The notes below the pieces were generated by a model, which saw nothing but the letters and a program-made list of their open reading frames with translations, was not told the origin of the DNA and did not search any database. From contig JABTUN010000005.1 of the NCBI GenBank assembly GCA_015075365.1, forward strand, positions 124,001-188,000: DNA of 64,000 nucleotides, in the 5' to 3' direction. The stretch comes from Verrucomicrobiaceae bacterium (lineage in GTDB: Bacteria > Verrucomicrobiota > Verrucomicrobiia > Verrucomicrobiales > Verrucomicrobiaceae). The position numbers and the translations under genes are program-made. The first letter of the stretch is position 1. Each line of letters begins with the position of its first letter. Positions 23,379 to 32,048 of this stretch are shown here, in pieces.

Positions 23379-26219
23379 ATGTTTTGCTTCCTGCCGCGCC
23401 GTTGTGCTTCCCGTTTGAAAACCGGGATTGGAGAGTTGCTGGCGACCCTTGGAGCGGCGTTCATGCTTCTCGCTGCCCCAGCGGGACAGGCGGCGGAGTT
23501 CGGGATGCCAAGGAGCTTGTTTTTGGATTTGTCGCTCCAGCCGGACCCTCGCTCGCTGGCGGCTTTTGAGTTGTGCGTGCTGAATCCTGAGGCGGAGGTC
23601 GATCTGGAGCCGGGACACGCCTTGGGGAACCGGTTTTTGGCGGTGCTGAATGTGGCGGAGTTCCGTTCCCACTCGTTTCAGGCTGCGATGGCGGCGAAAC
23701 GAGGGCTGAGGACCACTCCGGGCCTGACGAAGGCGCGTTCAGTCGTGCAACCTGATGATGCCGGGTGGTTGTCATGGGCTGTGCAGGCCACGGCGGATGC
23801 CGCGGCCAAACGCGGTTTTGACGGCTTCGTGGTCGGCATCGGCGACCAGTCGGCGAGCGATGCGTGGCGGGTGGCCGCGTTGGAACTCGTGCAGGTTTTG
23901 AAGAAGCGCTACGCGGACAAACTGGTGCTGCTGGACGCCGGTTTGGAGATCGGTGCGGAAGCGCGCGGTCTGGTGGACGGCATTCTGGCATTGGGCGTGC
24001 ATACCCAGCGCGGTGAGGATGGCGCGGCGGCGATGAATGACGCGGGTGCCGCGCGGCGCCGCGTGGCCCTGCTACGCCGGGCGCACGGGGCGGGCATCCG
24101 GCTTTTTGGCGTGGACTTTGCCCCGCGCAACGATCCTGCCGCCGCGCGCGCGGCGGCGGCAAGACTGCAATCCATGGGGGTGATGCCGTTTATCACCACG
24201 CCGGAGCTCAGCGGCGTGAATCTGGGGCCGATGCAGGAAATGAACCGGCGCGTGCTGGTGCTGCACGGCTGGGACGCTGCCCATGTGGGCGAGCCACCGC
24301 CTGCCGCGCAGGACACACTCACAGCGCGGTTTCTGCACGCTCCGCTGGAGTGGCTGGGCTGCCAGGTGGAATATCTGCCCATGGCAGCGGACAGCGCGCT
24401 GCCGGACGCGTCCGGCTACCGCGGCGTGGTGCTGGACGCGGGATTGATCCTGAGCCCGCAGCAGCAGATGAAGCTGGCTGAGTGGACGCGGAATCTCCAG
24501 CGTCAGGAGCGTCCGCTGCTCCTCACCGGCATTCCGTGGACCGAGCCTGCGGTGCTGCAGGACATGCGCGGGCATCTGGGGCTGGCCGGATCGGCCAGGG
24601 CCGCGCCCCGGTTGGTGAAAACCGGTGTGGCACGGGTGGACAGCGGAGCGATGAGCGCCGGGGCGAAGGTCACCGCGCGCGCGATGGGTTTCCTCGACCT
24701 TCACGCGCCGGGGGATGCCGGGATCGTGCTCTCGACACGAGGCCAGGACGCGTTGGGGGGCGAGCATCGTTTTGACCAGGTTTTTCATGCCTCCTGGGGC
24801 AGCGCATGGATGGAGCCCACCGCAGCGGTCTCCGGCGCGCAGGTGGATTTGTTCCAGTTCGTGGGCCGGTGGCTCGATCGTGGCGAGGTGATGCCCGCGA
24901 TCGACACCACCACGCGTGACGGTCGCCGCGTCTTTTTCAGCCACATCAGCGGCGAGGGCTTCACCCAGACATCCAGCATGCCGGGATTCGCGCTGTGCGC
25001 GGAGGTGATGAAGCAGCGGGTGCTGGAGCGCTACTTCCTGCCCTTTACCGTGGCCGTGTGCGAGGCAGATCTGCGCGGGTGGCGGCCGGGGCAGACACCG
25101 GTGAATTCACCGCGCTACGAGCAGGCGGCACGTGAGATCTTCGCGCTGCCGAATGTGGCCGCTGCCTCATATTCCTTCTCAAAGCCAGCCGCCTGGCAGG
25201 CGGATATGCAGATCGCCGGGCCGCTGAACGAGCATGCGCGCAGCGCACGGCTCGACATGGAGCGGGAAGTGGCTGGCTCCATGGGTTACATTCACCGCCG
25301 GCTGCTCCCGGCCGGGAAAAGCGTGTCGCTCATGCTGTGGCCGGAGTTTGCGCCGCCCACGCCGGAGGCGCTGGCGTTTTGCGCGGCGCTGGGCGTGCAA
25401 AGCCTCACGCCCACGCGTTCCGGGAGCCGCGAGCCTTCCCTTTCTCCCGGGAATGCGGGCCAGTTCGCCTTTGGCATGAGGCACGGCGATGATATCGAGG
25501 TGTTTTCGACCGCCGAAGAGCGTCCGTCGTGGAAGGCAGGGACGGTGGAGCAGTTCCAGCACTATGCTGTGACCACGCAGGGGCGCCGCACCACTCCGGT
25601 GGCGGTGGGCGCGCGTTTTGCGGATGCGGGCAGCCCGGCCACGCTCATCGCGCTGGAGAAACTGCTCGACTGGTGCATCGCCCGGCCGCTGCGCGCCATG
25701 CCGGCGGCGCTCTACGCGGCCAGCGTGCGTGACGCCCTTGATTCCCGCATCATCCGCATGGGCGCGCGGCACTGGATCGTGCTGAACGAGGGCCATGCGC
25801 GTACCGTGCGCCTGCCCGCCGCGGCTGGAGTGCCGGATCTGGCGCGTTGTCGCGGCGTCGCCGGATTCAATGTGCAGGAGGACCAGCTCTATATTCATAC
25901 GCTGGGGCGTCCGCGTTGTGAAATTGTCCTGACTGATGCCACAGGGCCGGCCACGGCGGTGTATCTGGTGGAAAGCAGCGCGCACATTGAGTTCATGGAG
26001 CTGTCCACACGCCGCGCCACCTTCACCGTGCATGACTGGCGCCCCGTCGAGGTGGTGCTGGGCGGCTTTGAACCACGCGGCCTGTGTGCTTACAACGAAA
26101 ACGGCCGTCCTTACTCCGCCCACGCGGACGAGCGTGGCTTCGTGCGCCTGGATCTTCCCCGGCAGGCCACCGTCACGGTGCAGTCCCTGCCACCGGCCAC
26201 GGCCACAGCCTCCCAGTGA
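23379..26219 (+). CDS. PelA-like exported protein with degenerate hydrolase/deacetylase motifs
   Basis: A 946-residue protein, almost the length of Pseudomonas PelA (948), with the same order of parts: hydrophobic N-terminus, a TIM-barrel hydrolase-like region (about 45-265; FLAVLNVAEF, GFDGFVVGIGD), a Rossmann-like region (about 285-400; RRVLVLHGWD) and a carbohydrate-deacetylase-like region (about 505-760). In the deacetylase the family's H-x-D-G-D reads HISGEGF (Ser524, Glu526), and the H-x3-H reads ASYSFSKP (Tyr598, Lys602), so the metal ligands are lost. The hydrolase region also lacks the family Glu (ILALGVHTQ). A non-catalytic role in binding or guiding an exopolysaccharide is likely. 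The TPR gene follows after 47 bases. Confidence 0.75.
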   Translation: MFCFLPRRCASRLKTGIGELLATLGAAFMLLAAPAGQAAEFGMPRSLFLDLSLQPDPRSLAAFELCVLNPEAEVDLEPGHALGNRFLAVLNVAEFRSHSFQAAMAAKRGLRTTPGLTKARSVVQPDDAGWLSWAVQATADAAAKRGFDGFVVGIGDQSASDAWRVAALELVQVLKKRYADKLVLLDAGLEIGAEARGLVDGILALGVHTQRGEDGAAAMNDAGAARRRVALLRRAHGAGIRLFGVDFAPRNDPAAARAAAARLQSMGVMPFITTPELSGVNLGPMQEMNRRVLVLHGWDAAHVGEPPPAAQDTLTARFLHAPLEWLGCQVEYLPMAADSALPDASGYRGVVLDAGLILSPQQQMKLAEWTRNLQRQERPLLLTGIPWTEPAVLQDMRGHLGLAGSARAAPRLVKTGVARVDSGAMSAGAKVTARAMGFLDLHAPGDAGIVLSTRGQDALGGEHRFDQVFHASWGSAWMEPTAAVSGAQVDLFQFVGRWLDRGEVMPAIDTTTRDGRRVFFSHISGEGFTQTSSMPGFALCAEVMKQRVLERYFLPFTVAVCEADLRGWRPGQTPVNSPRYEQAAREIFALPNVAAASYSFSKPAAWQADMQIAGPLNEHARSARLDMEREVAGSMGYIHRRLLPAGKSVSLMLWPEFAPPTPEALAFCAALGVQSLTPTRSGSREPSLSPGNAGQFAFGMRHGDDIEVFSTAEERPSWKAGTVEQFQHYAVTTQGRRTTPVAVGARFADAGSPATLIALEKLLDWCIARPLRAMPAALYAASVRDALDSRIIRMGARHWIVLNEGHARTVRLPAAAGVPDLARCRGVAGFNVQEDQLYIHTLGRPRCEIVLTDATGPATAVYLVESSAHIEFMELSTRRATFTVHDWRPVEVVLGGFEPRGLCAYNENGRPYSAHADERGFVRLDLPRQATVTVQSLPPATATASQ

Positions 26220-26266
26220 GTTTTGCACGCCGGCTCTTTCATCGACATCTTCATCTCACCTTTCAC

Positions 26267-27991
26267 ATGCCTGACAGACGCCTCCGCCGCCATGTTCCTC
26301 TCCTCGTGCTGCTTTATTCGGGTCTTGCTTTGGCGTGGGGGTGGAGGTTGCACTCTCAGGAGACGGCCGAGCCGGTGGATGAGGTCGTGCAGCGGACTCG
26401 TGTGACGCTGGCAAAGCGCATCGCGCGCCTGCCGCAGCGGCGCATGCAGCCCGCCTTGTTCCAGCTCGGCATGCTGCCGGAGGACGAGGTGCGCGGCTTG
26501 GCCGCGTGGCTCGACGAGGCTCCCATCTTGCGCCTGCGGCAGGTAACGGTGCAGAGCGGACCTGTTCACGCGCCGAGTCCGGTGAATGACGCCCTGCTGC
26601 TGGCCGAGATGTCCCGGCCGGACGCGCCATCCGTGGAGGAGATCCGGCTTCTGGTGGCCGCTGCTGGCGAACGTGTCACCGAGGAGGTGAAGGTCGAGGC
26701 GTTACGGATGCTCGCCAGCGCTGCGCTCGACGATGATGATCCTTCCCAGGCGCTCGAGGTGCTCGTGCGTGCCTGTGACTCACCAGCGGCCGGCTGGGAG
26801 GAGGTGCTGGCGCTTTCCGAAGCGGCGCGTCAGGCGCATCGGCCCGCGGCGGCGCTGCGCGTGGTGAGTCTGTGGTTGAATGGGGATGACAAGCGCTTCA
26901 ACGCCGCGCAGCGAGACGAGGCACTTGATTTGCAATGCACGCTGCTCCTGGAGGGCGGACGTCACGCGGAGGCCAGCCGTGTTTGTCTCGACGCGCTGCG
27001 CTCTCTGGCGGACACGCAGCCGGTGCCTGTCGTGATGATGGAGCGTGCGCTGCGTGCCACGGAGGCCGCTGGGGAGAGCGCTGAGCTGCTGCCCTGGATC
27101 GAGCGGCTGCTGCGCACACACAGGGAGCATGCCGCCTCCTGGCAGCAACTGGCCGAAGGGCACCTGACGGGAGAAGAATACCGGCGCTGGCTGCTCCATG
27201 CCGCGCGCATTGCCGACGGGCAGGGCATGAGCGGCACCGCATGCGACTCCTTCTTCCGTGTGGCCGCCGCCGGTGATCTGCATGTGCTCGGACGGCTCCA
27301 CGCGCTGGCCGTGCAGGTGGGCCAGCAAAAGGAACTGGATCGATTGCTGGGTCTGCTCCAGTCACGCGACAAGAATTCTGTGGGTGTCATCGAACTGGCG
27401 CGTGCCCTCGCCGCTGGCGGCGCGTCCTCTGCCGCGCATGACAGGCTGGTTGCTCATCTGCAAAAACATCCAGTGGATCGTGACGCGGCCTTTGCGCTCG
27501 CGGACATCGATCAGGAGATGCGCGGCCCCGGTGGTGCTGTCATGGTCTGGGAGGGCTTCTTGAAACGCTTTCCTGCCGATGTGCCCGCGCTGCGCCGGCT
27601 GGCGGATCTTCAAATACAATCGGGGCAGCATGCGCAGGCGCTGCGCAGCTTGCAGCGGATTCCGGAAGACAAGCTTGATGAATCATCGGCGCGGCAGATG
27701 GCGGCGCTGGGCGGTCATCTCGATGATGTGGCGGCGACTCACCACGCGCTGCAGTGGATCGTCACACGGCAGAAACAGCCTGCCGTGAGCGATCTCATGG
27801 CGCTTGCCGCCGTCTCCTCCCAGCATGATGACCCGGCCGCGGCGGATGAGACCCTGCGGATGGCCACTGCCAGGAGCGCGCCCGGGACCTTCCTGGCCCG
27901 CTGGACGCAAAGACAGCCGCGTGAGGCCACGGCGGAGCCCTTTGCCACCGCGGTGGAGCAGGTGCGTCCTGCAATCGCGGTGGAAGAGTGA
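26267..27991 (+). CDS. Membrane-anchored TPR protein, likely partner of the PelA-like protein
   Basis: A 574-residue protein. ATG 26267 opens an N-terminal membrane anchor (HVPLLVLLYSGLALAWGW at about residues 9-26), followed by helical repeats of about 34 residues to the end (for example GGRHAEASRVCLDAL, HDRLVAHLQKHPVDRDAAF, SGQHAQALRSLQRI), typical of tetratricopeptide repeats. In Pel systems a TPR protein (PelB or PelE) binds PelA at the inner membrane or periplasm, so the pair here suggests the same kind of scaffold, although neither the PelB beta-barrel nor pelC/D/F/G is present in the window. Function is inferred from neighbourhood. Confidence 0.7.
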   Translation: MPDRRLRRHVPLLVLLYSGLALAWGWRLHSQETAEPVDEVVQRTRVTLAKRIARLPQRRMQPALFQLGMLPEDEVRGLAAWLDEAPILRLRQVTVQSGPVHAPSPVNDALLLAEMSRPDAPSVEEIRLLVAAAGERVTEEVKVEALRMLASAALDDDDPSQALEVLVRACDSPAAGWEEVLALSEAARQAHRPAAALRVVSLWLNGDDKRFNAAQRDEALDLQCTLLLEGGRHAEASRVCLDALRSLADTQPVPVVMMERALRATEAAGESAELLPWIERLLRTHREHAASWQQLAEGHLTGEEYRRWLLHAARIADGQGMSGTACDSFFRVAAAGDLHVLGRLHALAVQVGQQKELDRLLGLLQSRDKNSVGVIELARALAAGGASSAAHDRLVAHLQKHPVDRDAAFALADIDQEMRGPGGAVMVWEGFLKRFPADVPALRRLADLQIQSGQHAQALRSLQRIPEDKLDESSARQMAALGGHLDDVAATHHALQWIVTRQKQPAVSDLMALAAVSSQHDDPAAADETLRMATARSAPGTFLARWTQRQPREATAEPFATAVEQVRPAIAVEE

Positions 27992-28016
27992 GCGGCCCCG
28001 GTCGAAGAGTGCCGCC

Positions 28017-28346
28017 ATGACTCCGTGGATACATCTTATCGTGGCAGGGTTGCTCGAGGTCGCCTGGGCGGTCGGCCTGAAGCAGACCGACGGCTGGACG
28101 CGGCTGTGGCCCAGCGTGGCGACCGCCGCGCTGATGATCGCGAGCTTTTTTTTCCTCTCCCTGGCGCTGCGCACGCTGCCCATCGGGACGGCTTATGCCA
28201 TCTGGACCGGCATTGGCGCGGTCGGCACGGCGGTGGTGGGTGTTCTCGTGTTCGGGGAGCCACGCAGCGCCGCGCGCCTGGTGTGCATCGTGCTCATCGT
28301 CGCGGGCATCGTCGGGCTGAAGCTCACGTCCGCTTCATCCTCCTGA
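28017..28346 (+). CDS. SMR-family exporter, guanidinium (SugE/Gdx) type
   Basis: A 109-residue four-helix small multidrug resistance protein. The essential Glu lies in helix 1 (LLEVAWAVGLKQTDG), and LRTLPIGTAYAIWTGIGAVG in helices 2-3 is the signature of the SugE/Gdx branch rather than of EmrE. Characterised Gdx proteins export guanidinium in exchange for protons as antiparallel dimers. No guanidine riboswitch can fit in the 25 bases separating it from the TPR gene, so it is either cotranscribed or uses an internal promoter. It converges on DUF1501, 19 bases apart. Confidence 0.9.
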   Translation: MTPWIHLIVAGLLEVAWAVGLKQTDGWTRLWPSVATAALMIASFFFLSLALRTLPIGTAYAIWTGIGAVGTAVVGVLVFGEPRSAARLVCIVLIVAGIVGLKLTSASSS

Positions 28347-28365
28347 GTACAGGGGCAGGGGGGGA

Positions 28366-29742
28366 TCAGCCCAGCACGCCCTTCACGACATGAGACTCGC
28401 CCACGCCGGTGAGTTTTTCATCCAGGCCGTTGTGGCGGAAGGTGAGTCGGTCGTGATCGAGGCCCAGCAGGTGCAGGATCGTCGCGTGAAGGTCGTGGAT
28501 GTGAACCTTGTCCACCGCGGCCCGCAGGCCGAACGCATCGGTGGCTCCATGGACATGACCATGCTTCACGCCAGCGCCGAAAAGCACTGTCGTGTAGCCC
28601 CAGGGATTGTGATCGCGTCCCACGCCTTTCTCGCTCATCGGCATGCGGCCGAATTCACCACCCCAGATGACCAGCGTGTCCTCCAGCAGCCCGCGCTGCT
28701 TCAGGTCGCGTATCAAACCGGCCACCGGCTTGTCCGTGCGCGCCGCGTAGTCGGTGTGGTTCTTCATCACATCCTCGTGCGCGTCCCAGCCGTTCGTGTC
28801 GCCGGAGTAGAGCTGCACGAAGCGCACACCGCGCTCGATCATCCGGCGCGCCAGCAGGCAGCGCGTGCCAAACTCGCGCGTCGTGTCCTCATCCATGCCA
28901 TAGAGGCGCTTCGTGGCCTCGGTCTCGCGGGAAAGGTCCACCGCCTCCGGCGCGGCGCTCTGCATGCGGAAGGCCAGTTCATAGGCGCGGATGCGCGCGT
29001 CGAGGATGCTATCCGCCGCGCGCTGCGCCTGATGCGCCGCGTTCATCTGCTGGATCAGATCCAGTGTCGCCCGCTGCCGCGCGCTGCTCTGCGGGCTTTG
29101 CAGATGCAGGATGGGATTTGGCCCGGCACGCATTGTCGTGCCTTGATAGGTCGCGGGAAGAAAACCGCTGCCCCAGGCCGGCGGACCACCCTTCAAACCA
29201 CCACCTGGATCAGGCATCACCACAAAGGCAGGCATGTCCGCGTTTTCGCTGCCCAGTCCGTAGCTCACCCAGCTCCCCAGGCTCGGCTTGCCCATGAGGA
29301 TCGAGCCGGTGTTCATCTGATAGACCGACTGCGGATGGTTCACGCTGTCGCCATGACAACTGCGGATCACGCACATCTCGTCCGCGAGGCCTGCCATGTG
29401 CGGCAGGAAGTCGCTGATCTCGATCCCGCTTTGTCCGTATTTCCGAAACGCCTTCACCGGAGCCAGCAGCGGATTCTGCGCCACCTTCCGCCGCGTCTCC
29501 ACGGTGCCATAGCTGTCTGGCAGCGGCTTCCCGGCATGTTTGATGAGGTCAGGCTTGGGATCGAACAAATCCACATGGCTCGGCCCGCCATGCATGAAGA
29601 GCCAGATCACCCGCTTCGCCTTCGCTGGAAAGTGCGAGCGTGACTCCGCCATTAGATGTGACAGTGCCACACTCGACAAGCCCATGCCCGCACCGGCCAG
29701 GAAGTGGCGGCGGGAACTGAGGGTGGCGAGGTCTGCTGGCAT
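28366..29742 (-). CDS. DUF1501 protein with Tat signal
   Basis: A 458-residue protein of the DUF1501 family, a sulfatase/alkaline-phosphatase-superfamily relative. ATG 29742 opens a twin-arginine signal (SSRRHFLAGAGMGLSSVAL). Family landmarks are VIWLFMHGGPSHVDLFDPKP, SYGLGSENADMPAFVVMPDP, GVRFVQLYSGDTNGWDAHED and the C-terminal RDHNPWGYTTVLFGAGVKHG. These proteins are found with DUF1549/1553 cytochromes in Verrucomicrobiota and Planctomycetota, likely in periplasmic polysaccharide or sulfate-ester metabolism, but their reaction is unproven. It is divergent from surE, 71 bases apart. Confidence 0.93.
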   Translation of the reverse strand: MPADLATLSSRRHFLAGAGMGLSSVALSHLMAESRSHFPAKAKRVIWLFMHGGPSHVDLFDPKPDLIKHAGKPLPDSYGTVETRRKVAQNPLLAPVKAFRKYGQSGIEISDFLPHMAGLADEMCVIRSCHGDSVNHPQSVYQMNTGSILMGKPSLGSWVSYGLGSENADMPAFVVMPDPGGGLKGGPPAWGSGFLPATYQGTTMRAGPNPILHLQSPQSSARQRATLDLIQQMNAAHQAQRAADSILDARIRAYELAFRMQSAAPEAVDLSRETEATKRLYGMDEDTTREFGTRCLLARRMIERGVRFVQLYSGDTNGWDAHEDVMKNHTDYAARTDKPVAGLIRDLKQRGLLEDTLVIWGGEFGRMPMSEKGVGRDHNPWGYTTVLFGAGVKHGHVHGATDAFGLRAAVDKVHIHDLHATILHLLGLDHDRLTFRHNGLDEKLTGVGESHVVKGVLG

Positions 29743-29813
29743 GTGGCTAAAGACGATGAAAACGGGTGAATCTAACCAGATTGCATTCACTCATGGCAAG
29801 GGTAAAGCCACGC

Positions 29814-30515
29814 ATGCTCGTTCTCCTCACCAATGACGATGGAATCGACGCTCCGGGAATCGCAGCGGCGGAAAAGGCGGTTTTGACACTGGGGTGGCGC
29901 TATGTCGTCGTGGCGCCAGACGTGGAGAAATCCATGTGCGGGCATCGCGTGACGACGCACAGCCCGTTGGTGGTCGAAGAGCGCGCTGAGGACCGGTTTG
30001 CAGTGCAAGGCACGCCGGCGGATTGCGTGCGGCTGGCGCTCTTCGCGCTCGAATTGAAACCGGACCTCGTTTTGAGCGGCATCAACGCGGGGGGGAACAT
30101 GGGGCAGGACATCGTCATCTCCGGCACTGTGGCCGCGGCGCGGGAGGCGGCGTATCATGGCCTGCGCAGCATTGCTCTGTCGCATTACATGAGGCGGGAA
30201 CTGCCGGTCGATTGGGAGCGCACCGCCAACTGGGCCGCCACCGTGCTCGGAGAGCTGCATCATGCCACGAAGGCCCCGCGCAGCTTTTGGAATGTCAATT
30301 TCCCGCATCTGCCGCCTGATGCCGCCTGCCTCCCGCCGCGGGTGCGGTGTGAGCCGGCCAGATCGCCGCTGAATGTGAGTTTCAGCCGCCGCGAGCATCC
30401 CGAGTTCCACCTCTTCGACTACACGGCCTCGTACGCCGAGCGGCCGCGTGATCCCGGCTCGGATGTCGAGGCGTGTTTCGGCGGCAAGGTGGCTGTCTCT
30501 CTCCTGCCTGTTTGA
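29814..30515 (+). CDS. surE: 5'/3'-nucleotidase SurE
   Basis: A 233-residue nucleoside-monophosphate phosphatase of the SurE family. The metal site is seen in LTNDDGIDAPGI (Asp-Asp near the N-terminus), followed by VVVAPDVEKSMCGHRVT with the family Ser, VQGTPADCVRLA and VLSGINAGGNMGQDIVISGT with the conserved Asn. Start 29814 places LTNDDG at residue 5 as in other SurE proteins; ATG 29793 is an alternative that adds seven residues. An AAGGG at 29798-29802 can serve as ribosome-binding site. The role is nucleotide recycling in the cytoplasm. Confidence 0.93.
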   Translation: MLVLLTNDDGIDAPGIAAAEKAVLTLGWRYVVVAPDVEKSMCGHRVTTHSPLVVEERAEDRFAVQGTPADCVRLALFALELKPDLVLSGINAGGNMGQDIVISGTVAAAREAAYHGLRSIALSHYMRRELPVDWERTANWAATVLGELHHATKAPRSFWNVNFPHLPPDAACLPPRVRCEPARSPLNVSFSRREHPEFHLFDYTASYAERPRDPGSDVEACFGGKVAVSLLPV

Positions 30516-30734
30516 GTCTCGCCAGCCAGATTGAATCAGGATTTAGTGTTTGGCTGCGTCAGCGCCTTGTAATTGCATGAGATCATGGCAGCCATTCATA
30601 TGCGACATCTTCCTTCATGCGCTTCACTTGTGAAGTTGAGCATGAGTCATGCTCCTTCTGGCTCCTGCAGAAGTCATGCTGTCTCCGCTGACCCGGTGTT
30701 GTTGCAGAGGCGTTCGTGCTGCCTCGCGGGGCGC

Positions 30735-31985
30735 ATGATCTGCAGATTCCTCCTGTCGATGGTTGTGGCAAGTGTGTGTTGCCAGTTGAGCCTCAAGCCC
30801 GCCTTTGCGGGGGATGTGGCATTGGCGGGACGGAAAAGAGACACGCGGAATCATGTGAGCTTGAGTAGATCGGCTGCCGCAAGCGATGTTGCTCACTCCA
30901 AACTGTCTGAAAATATGCCCATGGGGTCCGTGATACTTCCCCGGGAGTTGTTTCGGGCCGGGCAGGTCCCGGCAACGGATGCAGCAGGCAGCAGCGGCGG
31001 CATGGGGGCTGCAGGTGGCAGGTATGAAAAACCAGGGATGTCCACCGCCGTGACACGGGTGGATCCGCCGGAGTCCGGGCACAAGATCCCGCAGATCCAA
31101 CCGCATTTGGAGTTTGTCCGGATCAACGAGACTGTCGCGATCATCGGTGACTCGCTTGACGGTCTCAAGGAAGCCGTTCCTCACCCGGTGCGGTTGTCCG
31201 CTTACTGCATCTCCCGCCATGAGGTGACATGCGCCTTGTGGAATTCCGTCCGCGGCTGGGCTTCATCCCACGGATACACAGATTTGCCGTACATGGCGGC
31301 CATGAGCCCCATGCATCCTGTTGCCGGCGTGTCATGGTTTGATGCTCTAAAGTGGTGCAATGCTCTGAGTGAGATGGAGGGCCGGGTGCCTTGCTACTAT
31401 CTGGATGCGGTTCACCGTGAGGTTTTGAGAGCCGGCAAACCGCCCATTTCCAATCAACGCGTCAAATGGGATGCTGGCGGATTCAGGCTGCCGACCGAGG
31501 CGGAGTGGGAGATCGCCGCGCGCGGTGGCTTGCAAGGCAAACGCTTTCCCTGGGGGGATGAAATTGGCGCGGCAGATGCCTGTTATGCAGGTTCCGCAGA
31601 TCTCGACTATGATAAAAGCGGGATAAGTTCCGAGAGGGACCTGATCGATGGGGTGCTGGCCCCGACATCCAGTGTGGGCAGCTATGCCGCCAATGGTTTC
31701 GGGCTGTATGACATGGCGGGCAATGTCTTCGAGTGGTGTTGGGATGGGTATGACAAGTATTACGGTATCCAGGCACTTCGCGACCACTGCGAGCACGCCG
31801 GTGGCGGGAACTTGCAGATGCCGCCTGTTCGCGACCCCCGAGGATCCTCCACGGGGGACAACTGCGTGCTCAAGGGGGGCTCCTGGAGGCATCATGCGGA
31901 TGATGCCCGCTGCGCCAGCCGGTTTGAGCTCCCTGGCACCATCCGCTCTCCGCATGTGGGCTTCCGCATTGTCCGGCGTCCATGA
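30735..31985 (+). CDS. Exported SUMF1/formylglycine-generating-enzyme-like protein
   Basis: A 416-residue protein starting at ATG 30735 with a signal peptide (MICRFLLSMVVASVCCQLSL). A low-complexity, poorly conserved segment (to about residue 125) precedes a FGE-sulfatase (SUMF1) domain: ISRHEVTCALWNSV, HPVAGVSWFDALKWCNALSE, FRLPTEAEWEIAARGG, GLYDMAGNVFEWCWDGY and VLKGGSWRHHADDARCASR. Bacterial members of this domain family mostly act as C-type-lectin-fold modules rather than true formylglycine enzymes; the paired catalytic cysteines of FGE are not clearly present. The DNA upstream to 30573 is in frame and open, so an earlier start is possible. Confidence 0.8.
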   Translation: MICRFLLSMVVASVCCQLSLKPAFAGDVALAGRKRDTRNHVSLSRSAAASDVAHSKLSENMPMGSVILPRELFRAGQVPATDAAGSSGGMGAAGGRYEKPGMSTAVTRVDPPESGHKIPQIQPHLEFVRINETVAIIGDSLDGLKEAVPHPVRLSAYCISRHEVTCALWNSVRGWASSHGYTDLPYMAAMSPMHPVAGVSWFDALKWCNALSEMEGRVPCYYLDAVHREVLRAGKPPISNQRVKWDAGGFRLPTEAEWEIAARGGLQGKRFPWGDEIGAADACYAGSADLDYDKSGISSERDLIDGVLAPTSSVGSYAANGFGLYDMAGNVFEWCWDGYDKYYGIQALRDHCEHAGGGNLQMPPVRDPRGSSTGDNCVLKGGSWRHHADDARCASRFELPGTIRSPHVGFRIVRRP

Positions 31986-32048
31986 GTTCATCCTTGCGCC
32001 AAGATTCCTCTTGGGAGTCCGCTTGGCGGGGTTAGTAGATGATCCTGC

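Noticed and set aside
27992..28016. Guanidine riboswitch upstream of the SugE/Gdx gene
   Set aside because: Only 25 bases separate it from the preceding gene, too short for any known guanidine riboswitch.
30573..30734. Longer N-terminus of the SUMF1-like protein
   Set aside because: The 54 extra residues have no signal or domain character, while a typical signal peptide begins at 30735; left as an alternative.
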